Positions 26,253-34,076 of a stretch of DNA of 64,000 nucleotides are shown here, piece after piece. The stretch's first letter is position 1; each line of letters opens with the position of its first letter. This DNA is from Candidatus Melainabacteria bacterium (GTDB lineage Bacteria; Cyanobacteriota; Vampirovibrionia; Obscuribacterales; Obscuribacteraceae). Below the pieces are notes generated by a model, which was given only the letters and a program-made list of their open reading frames with translations, was not told the origin of the DNA and searched no databases. Made by a program: the position numbers and the translations under genes. The stretch is taken from positions 620,001-684,000 of the forward strand of contig JAFKGK010000003.1 of NCBI GenBank assembly GCA_017307165.1, given 5' to 3'.

Positions 26253-26648
26253 ATGACCTCAAGCGCAATCAATTCCAATTCAAGATCTCTCGATGCGAGA
26301 GAGGCAGCATTTTTGGCTGCTAATGCCTGCGAATCCAAGAAAGCCAAATCGACCGTGGTACTCGAAGTGGGCCAGATCACTCATATGGCAGATTACTTTG
26401 TCATTGCAGGTGCAGAGTCGGCAGCTCAGGTGAGAGCCATAGTGGATGCCTGCGATGAGATCCTGTCGTCAAGAGGCGAAAAGCCAAAAGCTATCGAAGG
26501 TTTGAGAGAAGGTCGATGGGTCTTGCTTGATTTCGGCAACTTAATAATTCACGTTTTGCAAGAAAAAGAACGTGATTACTACAAAATCGAGCAATTTTGG
26601 AATCAAGGATTGATTGTCGATCGCAAAGAGTGGGTAGAAGAAATTTAG
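26253..26648 (+). CDS. rsfS: Ribosomal silencing factor RsfS
   Basis: 131 aa from ATG 26253; a longer open frame to 26190 adds 21 residues with no family match. RsfS binds L14 and blocks subunit joining when nutrients are low. Signature pieces: STVVLEVGQITHMADYFVIAGAES, KPKAIEGLREGRWVLLDFGNLIIHVL and YYKIEQFW. The AAGGA 16 bases upstream is far for a ribosome site, so initiation may depend on leader structure. Confidence 0.93.
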   Translation: MTSSAINSNSRSLDAREAAFLAANACESKKAKSTVVLEVGQITHMADYFVIAGAESAAQVRAIVDACDEILSSRGEKPKAIEGLREGRWVLLDFGNLIIHVLQEKERDYYKIEQFWNQGLIVDRKEWVEEI

Positions 26649-26675
26649 GATTGTCAAAGGCGTGAGGGCGTATCA

Positions 26676-27821
26676 ATGAGTTTCAGGACCAGATTGCAAG
26701 GTTTCGTCGAATCTAGGCAAAAGATTCAGATCTGGTACGGTATGGGTTGCCACAATACAGTGACTGGACGTGTGCTCGCAGTCGATCACGACCACATAGA
26801 TGTCGAGTCTTATTCACATGAGAGTGATGGCCAGATCCATATCCGCCGCATCCTGGTGCCCTTGCATTTGATTCTGCATATCGATATCACCTCGGCCGAG
26901 ATATCCGAGGAGGACGACAACTCTTTTTCTCAGGAGAAAGACGCAAAAAAGCAAGCAGGCAGTAGCGCGGATGACCTGCCTGATGCACCGACAGGATATG
27001 GGGTCCGCTTGCACTCACACCTCAGCCCTCAGATGTCCAATCGCTTTTCACGCATGACCGCCGGACCTGGTGGCATTTACTATAGCTGCGAAGGCTCTGT
27101 CTGGTTTATCGACAGTCAGGGCACACTTTCGGAGTACGCTCGCATCCGTGGCAATAGCACCATATCCGGTCTCAGATTTGACCGCAAAGGCGTGCTTTAT
27201 GTGGCCACGATACAGGGCACTGTCTACAAGATCGATCCAAACAAGTCGGGCCGTATACTCGCTCAGCTTGACGGCAATCTTACAGGCGGAGGCACTTTCT
27301 TGTCCGATCTCGCCATCGGGCATCGCGAAGAAGTCTACGTCTCCAACTTCCCTTCCAATACTGGAGGCATCTTCAAGATCGACAAATCTGGCGAATACGA
27401 AGTGATGCTGGGCGGGCCCGGCAATGGGACTCAAGGTATTTTGCTTGACTCCGATGGTTTTCTCTGGTGCCTCGAGCACTCCTCGGGATCGATAGTCAAA
27501 CGCTCGCTTGATGGTCGCGAAGTCGCACGTATACAGGTTGCTGAGTCCGAGAGCTTCAATTTTGCTGATGGATACGACGGCAATCTTGCCATGGACAATC
27601 TTGGCCGTATATATGTGACCGCCGGACGCGCTGGGACTGTGGTTCGTGTCAATCGCGAAGGTCGCACCGAGACATTTTTGACGGGTCTTGTCAATCCGAC
27701 GGGCATTGCTTTTAGTTCGGATGGTGCTCTATTTGTTCTAGAGGCCGGTCGGTCAAGAGTACTCAAGATTGCTTCGGTCGACAAGGCTGATCGCACTGCT
27801 TCAGCTACTGCCCTGTCCTAA
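26676..27821 (+). CDS. Sm-like N-terminal domain fused to NHL/SMP-30-type beta-propeller
   Basis: 381 aa, 27 bases after rsfS. Residues 1-75 have the strand pattern of an Sm/SH3-like barrel (KIQIWYGMG, VTGRVLAVDHDHIDVESY, RRILVPLHLILHIDI). An acidic linker (78-103) leads to a propeller of about six blades with repeats such as GLRFDRKGVLYVAT, DGFLWCLEHSSGSIVK and GIAFSSDGALFVLE. No signal peptide, so it is cytoplasmic. Function unknown; neither an enzyme site nor a metal ligand set is evident. Confidence 0.75.
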   Translation: MSFRTRLQGFVESRQKIQIWYGMGCHNTVTGRVLAVDHDHIDVESYSHESDGQIHIRRILVPLHLILHIDITSAEISEEDDNSFSQEKDAKKQAGSSADDLPDAPTGYGVRLHSHLSPQMSNRFSRMTAGPGGIYYSCEGSVWFIDSQGTLSEYARIRGNSTISGLRFDRKGVLYVATIQGTVYKIDPNKSGRILAQLDGNLTGGGTFLSDLAIGHREEVYVSNFPSNTGGIFKIDKSGEYEVMLGGPGNGTQGILLDSDGFLWCLEHSSGSIVKRSLDGREVARIQVAESESFNFADGYDGNLAMDNLGRIYVTAGRAGTVVRVNREGRTETFLTGLVNPTGIAFSSDGALFVLEAGRSRVLKIASVDKADRTASATALS

Positions 27822-27829
27822 TTTCTCAA

Positions 27830-27880
27830 TCAATCCATTAGCGCTTTGAGCCGGATAGGCTCAAGGCGCTAATGGATTGA
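27830..27880. terminator. Long inverted repeat between converging genes, overlapping the fadD-like stop
   Basis: Arms 27830-27852 and 27858-27880 match at 22 of 23 positions (the odd one a wobble on the plus strand) over a 5-base loop. The minus-strand arm encodes the last 13 codons of the acyl-CoA synthetase. No T-run follows on either side, so if it ends transcription it does so without the usual U-tract. Confidence 0.6.
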
Positions 27881-29814
27881 TCTGCCTCTCGACTAGAGTC
27901 GTCCAGTTCTTGCATCTCATAAGTAGCAGGTTCTTTTTTTACCGGCTCTTCGCCAGAGTAAAGCATTTCGATGAGAGACCGGTAGTTTTTTACTACCGCA
28001 TTGCGCTTAATCTTGAGAGTGGCTGTCAATTCGCCTGCTTCGACTGATAGCTCATTAGCAAGTATGGCAAACTTTTTGACGTTCTCGTATTCGGCAAGAT
28101 GAGCCGATGCCGACGCTATTTCTTTGCGGAGATAGCGATACAACTGAGGAGATCTGGCCAGATCAAAAAATGAGTCAAAATCATAATCGTTGGCGCGAGC
28201 AAACTCGCAAACGGCTTGTTCGTCAAGAGTAAGCAAGGCGACCAAATGCTTTTGCTTGTCTCCAAAGACTACTGCTTGAGTGACGAAAGGCACCGTCTTT
28301 AATACCGCTTCTATTTTTTGAGGAGCAATGTTCTTGCCTGCCGAATTGACGATGAGGTCCTTTTTGCGATCAGTGATCTTGAGGTAGCCGTCCTCATCGA
28401 TGACTCCGATATCGCCAGTCTTGAACCACTCGTCTTCAAAGGCTTCTTTGGTGGCTTCGGGATTGTTGTAATAGCCTTTAAAGATCGATGGTCCCTTAAA
28501 CAGAATCTCGCCATCTTCTGCCAATCTCATCTCGATGGACGGGATCACTGGGCCAACGGTGCCAGCTTTGACCTTGCCAATCACATTGACATTGGTTGGA
28601 GCGGCGGTTTCGGTAAGACCATAACCTTCTAAAGTATCGATACCTACTGCGTTAAAAAACAAGAGTGTGTCTCGGGTAGCTGGTGCGCCGCCAGAGACGA
28701 TCAATCTGAGATTGGGCCCTAGTTTTGCTCGGAGTTTGGCAAAGACCAATTTTTCGGCAATAAAGTGCTTTAGAGCTAAAATCGGGCCAACGGTGCGGCC
28801 TTCGGCTTCTCTCTCGATGATTTGCATGCCTTGCTCGATGGCCCATTCCGTCAACTTGCGCTGATTGGGGGGCGCAGATTGGATGCCTTGCTTTACTTTT
28901 GCGTAGATTCGGTCGAGTACGCGTGGTACTACTAGCAGCATGGATGGTTGGAGCTCGCCGAGATTACGAGCCATGGTCTCCATGCTTTCGGCAAAGGCAC
29001 ATGCGCCGCCGCTATTGAGCCAATAAAACTCGCCACAGATACGCTCAAAAACGTGGGATAGAGGCAGATAGGATAGATAGAGCTCGTCCTCGGTAATAGG
29101 GAGGACTGGTTTAACGCTTTCGAGAACGCTAAAAATATTGCCGTGGGTAAGTGGAACGCCCTTAGGCACGCCAGTCGTACCGCTCGTGTAAATGATCGTA
29201 GCAATGCCGTCCTTGGGGACTGACTTCATGCGATCTTCTAAGATTTTGAGGTGGGCGCTATCCAGACTAGCCCCGAGCTTGCGGAGAGTATCGATATCGC
29301 TTAAGAGGTTGGATGGGATATTGTATTTGCGTGCCAATTCATCGAGAGTCTTGTAGCCTTCGGGTAATGCAAACAAGACAATCTTGTGCAAATTTGGCAG
29401 ATTTTCGATCGAAGCAGATAGCTTTTTGAGTAGACTTTCGTTTTGCACAAAGACTATGCGGCTTTGTGCATTTTGGATTATGTATTCGATGTCTTGTTGG
29501 CTAGAAGTCGGATAGATAGGCACGGAGATTGCGCCATTGGATATGGTGGCAAGATCGGCAGCTACCCAGAGATAGTGGGTCTGAGCAAAGATGCAGGCTG
29601 TGTCATTGGGTTTTAGACCAGCGGTCATCAAGCCTAGACCGATTTGTTGTACTAATTTGCTAAATTCGCGCCAATTGAGCGTCTTGTAAGGCTCTTGCTT
29701 TTTCTCCCGAAACATAACGCATGCGTGATCGCCCATGATCTTGGCGCGATTGTAAAAGCTCGCAGCCAGGTTTCTTTCGGTCACTCGCTCGGGTAGAGAA
29801 CGCTGAATTAGCAT
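27838..29814 (-). CDS. Long-chain fatty acid-CoA ligase (FadD15/ACSL-like)
   Basis: 658 aa. Activates long-chain fatty acids through an acyl-adenylate. AMP-binding motifs are intact: IIYTSGTTGVPKGVPLTH (P-loop), LEGYGLTETAAP, WFKTGDIGVIDEDGYL and ITDRKKDLIVNSAGKNIAP. It is the long eukaryote-like ACSL/FadD15 subtype. I chose ATG 29814, preceded by GAGGTG; a TTG four codons earlier lies inside that ribosome site. It probably feeds beta-oxidation or lipid recycling, consistent with the ETF genes further along. Confidence 0.93.
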   Translation of the reverse strand: MLIQRSLPERVTERNLAASFYNRAKIMGDHACVMFREKKQEPYKTLNWREFSKLVQQIGLGLMTAGLKPNDTACIFAQTHYLWVAADLATISNGAISVPIYPTSSQQDIEYIIQNAQSRIVFVQNESLLKKLSASIENLPNLHKIVLFALPEGYKTLDELARKYNIPSNLLSDIDTLRKLGASLDSAHLKILEDRMKSVPKDGIATIIYTSGTTGVPKGVPLTHGNIFSVLESVKPVLPITEDELYLSYLPLSHVFERICGEFYWLNSGGACAFAESMETMARNLGELQPSMLLVVPRVLDRIYAKVKQGIQSAPPNQRKLTEWAIEQGMQIIEREAEGRTVGPILALKHFIAEKLVFAKLRAKLGPNLRLIVSGGAPATRDTLLFFNAVGIDTLEGYGLTETAAPTNVNVIGKVKAGTVGPVIPSIEMRLAEDGEILFKGPSIFKGYYNNPEATKEAFEDEWFKTGDIGVIDEDGYLKITDRKKDLIVNSAGKNIAPQKIEAVLKTVPFVTQAVVFGDKQKHLVALLTLDEQAVCEFARANDYDFDSFFDLARSPQLYRYLRKEIASASAHLAEYENVKKFAILANELSVEAGELTATLKIKRNAVVKNYRSLIEMLYSGEEPVKKEPATYEMQELDDSSREADQSISALSLSGSKR

Positions 29815-29843
29815 CGAACACCTCAAATACTTTGCCGAGCGCT

Positions 29844-29849
29844 ATTATA
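29844..29849 (-). promoter_or_regulatory. -10 box of the acyl-CoA ligase gene
   Basis: A perfect TATAAT on the minus strand, about 30 bases before the ATG at 29814. A weak TTGATG lies 19 bases upstream as -35. Confidence 0.5.
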
Positions 29850-29985
29850 GACAGTTTTCAGTATGTGCCATCAAGCCTAAATTATTTCTTGCATTTGCCC
29901 TCTTTGCGAGCAAGGTCTAGCGGTTCCCAAAAGCATGATGAACAGCGGATTTTAGCTGTTTAAACTTTTGCTTAGCTTGGGCTAA

Positions 29986-30891
29986 TTATAAATTTGGCTT
30001 TACGTGCAGAACGCAGGTATTGAGATAGGCCAAGAGATCGTCGGCCATCTTGTCGATTGCCTCGTCAAACATCAGGTCGTGCCAAGCTTCGGGATAGTGG
30101 ACAAGCTTTTTGTTTGGAGCATTTAGCCTGTCGTATACTTCGCGATTGACGATATTGTTGACGATTTTTTCGTTGCCAGCAGTAAACATGATGACCGGAC
30201 ATTGCAGATTTTTGGCACCAGCTCTGGTCTCACTCGTCAGCTTGAGCAGCTCAAAAAGCGTACGCGCTGGCACAGTCAATTTGGGACCAGCGTCGTTAGT
30301 CAGCCAGTTGCGTACTCGTGGGTCGGGAGTAATATCGTCCGTGGTGTACGGTAGAGGCATCACTCGGTCTGGATCGGTCAGGGCATTAAAGAGCGCCTTG
30401 ACTTTGTAGCCCAGCGAAAATGTATTGGGATTGCCATCGAAACCCGGGCTAAACAAAACAAGGCCGGCAAGCTGGTCTTTGCGCTTTGAAAGTGCAGCCT
30501 TGAGAGCAATAACAGCTCCCATGCTGTTGCCCATGAGGATGATCGGCTTGTCAGGGACAGTGCTGGCCAGATAATCCAGTGCACACTCCAGATCGTCGAG
30601 CCATTGCTGCTTCATCAACAGGGGTTCGCCGCGTCTTTTGCCAGCACCTACTTGATCGTAGGCGAGGGAATAGATGCGTCTAACCTTTAGACGTCGGGCC
30701 AATGCTTCGAACCAGCCGGAATGAGCGCCTAGGCCATGCACCAAGAGGCAGACCGCCTTGCATTCGGAAGCGTGCCCCCAGGTGCGAGCGGCTATGGTCT
30801 CGCTCTGGCCATCATAGGTAAAGGCATTGCGGATTTTTCTGGGGATCTCGATTAGAGAACCTGTAGGAGTTAGGTTAATATCAACTGGCAT
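29986..30891 (-). CDS. Monoglyceride-lipase-like alpha/beta hydrolase
   Basis: 301 aa, cytoplasmic. Hydrolase-4/lysophospholipase fold: LLVHGLGAHSGWF (oxyanion hole), YDQVGAGKRRG, LMGNSMGAVIAL with the nucleophile serine, and the late AWHDLMFDE histidine. Family members cleave monoacylglycerols or lysophospholipids. The ATG at 30891 is preferred over GTG 30897: a perfect TATAAT ends nine bases before the ATG, so the transcript would have almost no leader. It sits near an acyl-CoA ligase on the same strand, which could use the released fatty acids. Confidence 0.85.
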   Translation of the reverse strand: MPVDINLTPTGSLIEIPRKIRNAFTYDGQSETIAARTWGHASECKAVCLLVHGLGAHSGWFEALARRLKVRRIYSLAYDQVGAGKRRGEPLLMKQQWLDDLECALDYLASTVPDKPIILMGNSMGAVIALKAALSKRKDQLAGLVLFSPGFDGNPNTFSLGYKVKALFNALTDPDRVMPLPYTTDDITPDPRVRNWLTNDAGPKLTVPARTLFELLKLTSETRAGAKNLQCPVIMFTAGNEKIVNNIVNREVYDRLNAPNKKLVHYPEAWHDLMFDEAIDKMADDLLAYLNTCVLHVKPNL

Positions 30892-30900
30892 AAGCACGAT

Positions 30901-30906
30901 ATTATA
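30901..30906 (-). promoter_or_regulatory. -10 box for the hydrolase, near-leaderless
   Basis: Minus-strand TATAAT, nine bases before the ATG at 30891. Only 38 bases separate the two divergent start codons, so promoter elements for the plus-strand TPR gene must overlap it. Confidence 0.5.
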
Positions 30907-30929
30907 GCTGGTGATACCACTTTAATTAT

Positions 30930-32480
30930 ATGTATTTAGAGCCACAACCCCAAACACCAGCAAATGGCCCTAGCGGTCGGAAACTTTTCTACATTTTTCT
31001 TGCTGCCGTCTTTTTCATCGCTCTTTCAACATGGATCTTTCTGACTTTTTTCCCTAGAGAGACTGCTCTCGAAAGGGCCATCAAGCAGGTCAAGACCAAT
31101 AGAGCGGCGATGGCTCTACCTGTATTAGAAGAATTGGCCAGAGAGGGGCCGTCGGAAGCCAATGCCTATCCATGGTTGGCTCAGGCCTATCTGTCCACTG
31201 ATCGGTTTGCAGAAGGCCGCACTGCCCTCGACACGGCCTTTAGATTGCGTTGTCAGACTCCCGGACTTGTCGAGATTGTTGACAGGTTTTCGCAGCAATA
31301 TCAGAGCATGGGGCACTTTAGCGAGGCGGAAAGACTCTATGCCTCGGGTGCTCAGGTGCTGAAACCAGCCGACATGGCCTTGAGCAAGGCACAGATGTAT
31401 ATGAGATGGGCTGAGAGCGATACTCGCGGCCAGGAATCTGGACCCTTATTGGCTTCACGATTTGATCAAGCCATTTCTCATCTCCAATCGGCCAGAAATG
31501 CAATAGAAAAATTGGAGAGCCCTGAAGCTGCCCTCATCAAGGCACAGATCCCGCACCAATTGGCGGAGACCTATCGAGCAAAGGCAGCACTGGCTCAATT
31601 GCAAGACAAAAACGCAGATAAGGCCATAGCTTTGCTGGAAGAGAGCATAAAAGCAGCAGATGAGCCCAGGACCAGGATGATCCTTGGTGATCTTTATTTT
31701 GCACAAAAGAAAGATGATAAGGCGATCGAAAATTATGTGCAGGTCGTAAGTCAAGATGCCAGTAATCTCGAGGCCCGTCACAAACTGATAGAGCTCTATC
31801 TGGCCAAAAAAGACCTCGAGGCAGCCGCGGGAGCCTTGAGTGAGCTCTCTGAAAAGGAAAGAAGCTTTGAAAATTTCGAGCTTTTGGCAGACCTCAGCTT
31901 AAAGCTTGGTGATTATCCTGGCGCCGTGCGTGCTATCGAGGAGGCTAGCAATCTAAATCCCAAGCCTCAATTGTTAAAAGACCTGCTCAAGACGCTAAAC
32001 CTTTACGCACAGCAATTGACTCGAGAAAAGCGGCTGCAGGAAGCGATCGCCGTCAAGGGCCATGCCGAGCGGATCGCTGACAAATTGGCTCTGATAGTCA
32101 AGGCCGAAAAGAAAGAAGAGTCTGTTCGACCGGGCTCCTGGAGCCCCGGCAATCCTCCCGTTTCAATAGTATCTTCGCGCAACTGGCTCTACGCTGGCAG
32201 CAGCACACCTGAAGGTGAAATCAGGATCAAAAATATTTCTCCCGAATCGGTTGGCGACCTGACCATGATTGCCGTATTTTTTGATCACACCCGCCGCACC
32301 ACACGTGGTTCGGTAGTCTTGCCAGTGGCATCTAGCTCATCAGCGCCGTTCCACCCGCAAGCCGAACGAACGCTATACTTCAGTTGTCCCAATATCGTGG
32401 ATCCTGACCACCAGTTGGGAGTCAAGATCTATTGGAAAGGGAGATTTCTCAAAGAGTTTCCTGTAATCAAGCAAAGATAA
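30930..32480 (+). CDS. Membrane-anchored TPR protein
   Basis: 516 aa. One helix near residues 19-41 anchors it, with the rest probably outside. Residues about 45-400 are TPR-like repeats (AYPWLAQAYLSTDRFAEGRTALDTAF, ILGDLYFAQKKDDKAIENYVQVV, ARHKLIELYLAKKDLEAAAGAL). The last 100 residues form a beta-rich domain (GEIRIKNISPESVGDLTMIAVFFD), resembling an Ig-like interaction module. First gene of a plus-strand run that ends at the terminator at 34027. Likely a scaffold; partner unknown. Confidence 0.75.
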   Translation: MYLEPQPQTPANGPSGRKLFYIFLAAVFFIALSTWIFLTFFPRETALERAIKQVKTNRAAMALPVLEELAREGPSEANAYPWLAQAYLSTDRFAEGRTALDTAFRLRCQTPGLVEIVDRFSQQYQSMGHFSEAERLYASGAQVLKPADMALSKAQMYMRWAESDTRGQESGPLLASRFDQAISHLQSARNAIEKLESPEAALIKAQIPHQLAETYRAKAALAQLQDKNADKAIALLEESIKAADEPRTRMILGDLYFAQKKDDKAIENYVQVVSQDASNLEARHKLIELYLAKKDLEAAAGALSELSEKERSFENFELLADLSLKLGDYPGAVRAIEEASNLNPKPQLLKDLLKTLNLYAQQLTREKRLQEAIAVKGHAERIADKLALIVKAEKKEESVRPGSWSPGNPPVSIVSSRNWLYAGSSTPEGEIRIKNISPESVGDLTMIAVFFDHTRRTTRGSVVLPVASSSSAPFHPQAERTLYFSCPNIVDPDHQLGVKIYWKGRFLKEFPVIKQR

Positions 32481-32486
32481 TGCACA

Positions 32487-32984
32487 ATGAGTCACAATAA
32501 GGATGCCATGACCCAAAGTAATCCGTCACAACCAGACTCTGCCAAACCATGCCGTCACGAGTATGTGCGCATCTATCAACGCAAGCTCAAGGGTATAGAG
32601 CGTCGCATGACATGCACTCGGGCATTTTTGCCGATCGGCTTCAAACTAGGTGATTTTAACCACCTATCTGAGGGGAGTTTTTGTTTTTGCTCCAAATGCA
32701 GAGTTAGACTTTATCCAAAGCGCACCAATGCCGAAAAAGAGCAAGCCCGACTGGCTGCTCGCGCTGGAAGAGAAGCCGAATTTGCTGCGGGAGCCGATCT
32801 TATCGAAGAAGTCGGTGCCGATGTCTTGGCCGAGGTCCTGGCTGAGGGGGACCTGGATATGATCGAGATCAGTGTGGATGAAATGGAGACGATTGGTGTG
32901 GATGCGCAAGACATTGCCAATGACGGAGTAAAAATCGAATCGGAGGAAGGAGACAATGCTCTCGCCGACGACGAAGTCAACTAG
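32487..32984 (+). CDS. Small cysteine-containing protein, unknown
   Basis: 165 aa; ATG 32508 (seven codons in, AAGGA five bases upstream) may be the true start. The N-terminal half has CRHEY, MTCTR and FCFCSKCRVRLYPKR, which may bind zinc. The C-terminal half is acidic (Glu/Asp/Ala-rich). It follows the TPR gene by 6 bases and its end overlaps the next small gene by 29 bases. No family recognised. Confidence 0.65.
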   Translation: MSHNKDAMTQSNPSQPDSAKPCRHEYVRIYQRKLKGIERRMTCTRAFLPIGFKLGDFNHLSEGSFCFCSKCRVRLYPKRTNAEKEQARLAARAGREAEFAAGADLIEEVGADVLAEVLAEGDLDMIEISVDEMETIGVDAQDIANDGVKIESEEGDNALADDEVN

Positions 32985-33132
32985 AGATTTTTTTTACTGG
33001 TTTGATCTGGTTTTTTTAGCCCTGATCTTATTGCCGCCTCTATTTTTTGTTGCGCGCTTTACCTATTGGTATCTGCGCAATTATTACCAGACTCCACAAT
33101 ATGAGCCAAAGCAGAGAAAGAGAAAGATCTAG
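32956..33132 (+). CDS. 58-residue membrane protein overlapping both neighbours
   Basis: ATG at 32956 with GGAGGAAGGAG just upstream, the strongest ribosome site in this stretch. The product starts MLSPTTKSTRDFF, has one hydrophobic helix (about residues 15-35, LVFLALILLPPLFFVA) and ends in a basic tail (PKQRKRKI). It overlaps the preceding gene by 29 bases and the likely start of the next (33101) by 32 bases, which points to translational coupling. Too short for most automatic calls. Function unknown. Confidence 0.6.
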   Translation: MLSPTTKSTRDFFYWFDLVFLALILLPPLFFVARFTYWYLRNYYQTPQYEPKQRKRKI

Positions 33133-33733
33133 ATTGACTAAATATTTGCTCCAGATCTTAAAGGCCATTCTCGTCAGCTCTTTGGGAGTAGGCGGGGGAG
33201 TCGGACTGCTGTTGATGATTTTTGTCTTGACCAATAGATCAGATCCTAATGCCTTCAAATACGGTATGACTGCTGGTCTCGCCATTGGTATCATATTTGC
33301 GCTTTTTCTGGTGGCGGTATTGATACCGCTCGATCTGTCTGCCTATGTTTTCAAGGCCAAAGGGGGCTACAAGCAGATCTGGGATCTAGAACAGGTCAGA
33401 GAGTTTGAGATAAAGGGTACTGCCAAGCAAGCCCTGCACTATGCAAGACAGGCACTGCTCCTGGTGCCTTATGTGGTGGAGGTCTCTGACGACGTCGAGC
33501 ACATGATAACCCGAGCCAAGACCGGGGCTAGTTGGCGATCTGGTGGCGAAGTGATGGAGGTCGAAATCAACCCCCTTTCGGCTAATGACTGGACAATCAA
33601 GATAACAAGCAAGCCCTACAATAAAAAAGCTGTTTTTGATTATGGTAAAAACTTTGAAAATGTCGAGACTTTCAGTGCTCAAGTAAAAAAGATGGCTCAA
33701 GCTATCGAAGGTGGAGGTCAAAAAAATGGGTAG
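33101..33733 (+). CDS. Membrane protein with two N-terminal helices, unknown
   Basis: 210 aa from ATG 33101; the frame stays open to 33047 but the extra residues have no support. A very basic start (SQSRERERSRLTK) precedes two helices (about 20-45 and 57-80). A soluble alpha/beta domain of about 125 residues follows. It lies in the same operon as the TPR gene and overlaps the next gene by 8 bases. Confidence 0.65.
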   Translation: MSQSRERERSRLTKYLLQILKAILVSSLGVGGGVGLLLMIFVLTNRSDPNAFKYGMTAGLAIGIIFALFLVAVLIPLDLSAYVFKAKGGYKQIWDLEQVREFEIKGTAKQALHYARQALLLVPYVVEVSDDVEHMITRAKTGASWRSGGEVMEVEINPLSANDWTIKITSKPYNKKAVFDYGKNFENVETFSAQVKKMAQAIEGGGQKNG

Positions 33734-34028
33734 CAAGCCATATTTTGCTCTGCTTTCGGTATGTGGTTTTGCTGTGGGCATAGCCATACTCTATTTTTTA
33801 CGTCCTGGTATGACCGTGCGAACTGTCATTGTTTCTATTAGTGCTCTGGGGCTGATTTGCGCCATTTTGCTTGGCGGGGACCTCTTTGCTGATGAAATCG
33901 CCAGTCACTCCGGGCAAACCCTGATCGGTCTCAAGGATCTAGGGTGGTTTTGTCTTGGACTATTGTTTTCGTCGGGCCGGGGAGATGTGATAGTCTCTCA
34001 AATAGATAAGCATTTAAAAAAGCAATAA
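33726..34028 (+). CDS. Small multi-pass membrane protein, unknown
   Basis: 100 aa from ATG 33726, with GGAGGT six to seven bases upstream. Two or three helices (FALLSVCGFAVGIAILYFL, VRTVIVSISALGLICAIL) and a short charged tail. Last gene before the terminator at 34027. No family recognised. Confidence 0.6.
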   Translation: MGSKPYFALLSVCGFAVGIAILYFLRPGMTVRTVIVSISALGLICAILLGGDLFADEIASHSGQTLIGLKDLGWFCLGLLFSSGRGDVIVSQIDKHLKKQ

Positions 34029-34058
34029 AAAAGGCAGCTCGTTCGAGCTGCCTTTTTT
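34027..34058. terminator. Bidirectional intrinsic terminator
   Basis: GGCAGCTC-GTTC-GAGCTGCC flanked by six or more A on the left and six T on the right. It can end both the plus-strand membrane-protein operon and the converging etf operon. Confidence 0.9.
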
Positions 34059-34076
34059 GCAATGCATAATCTTTGC

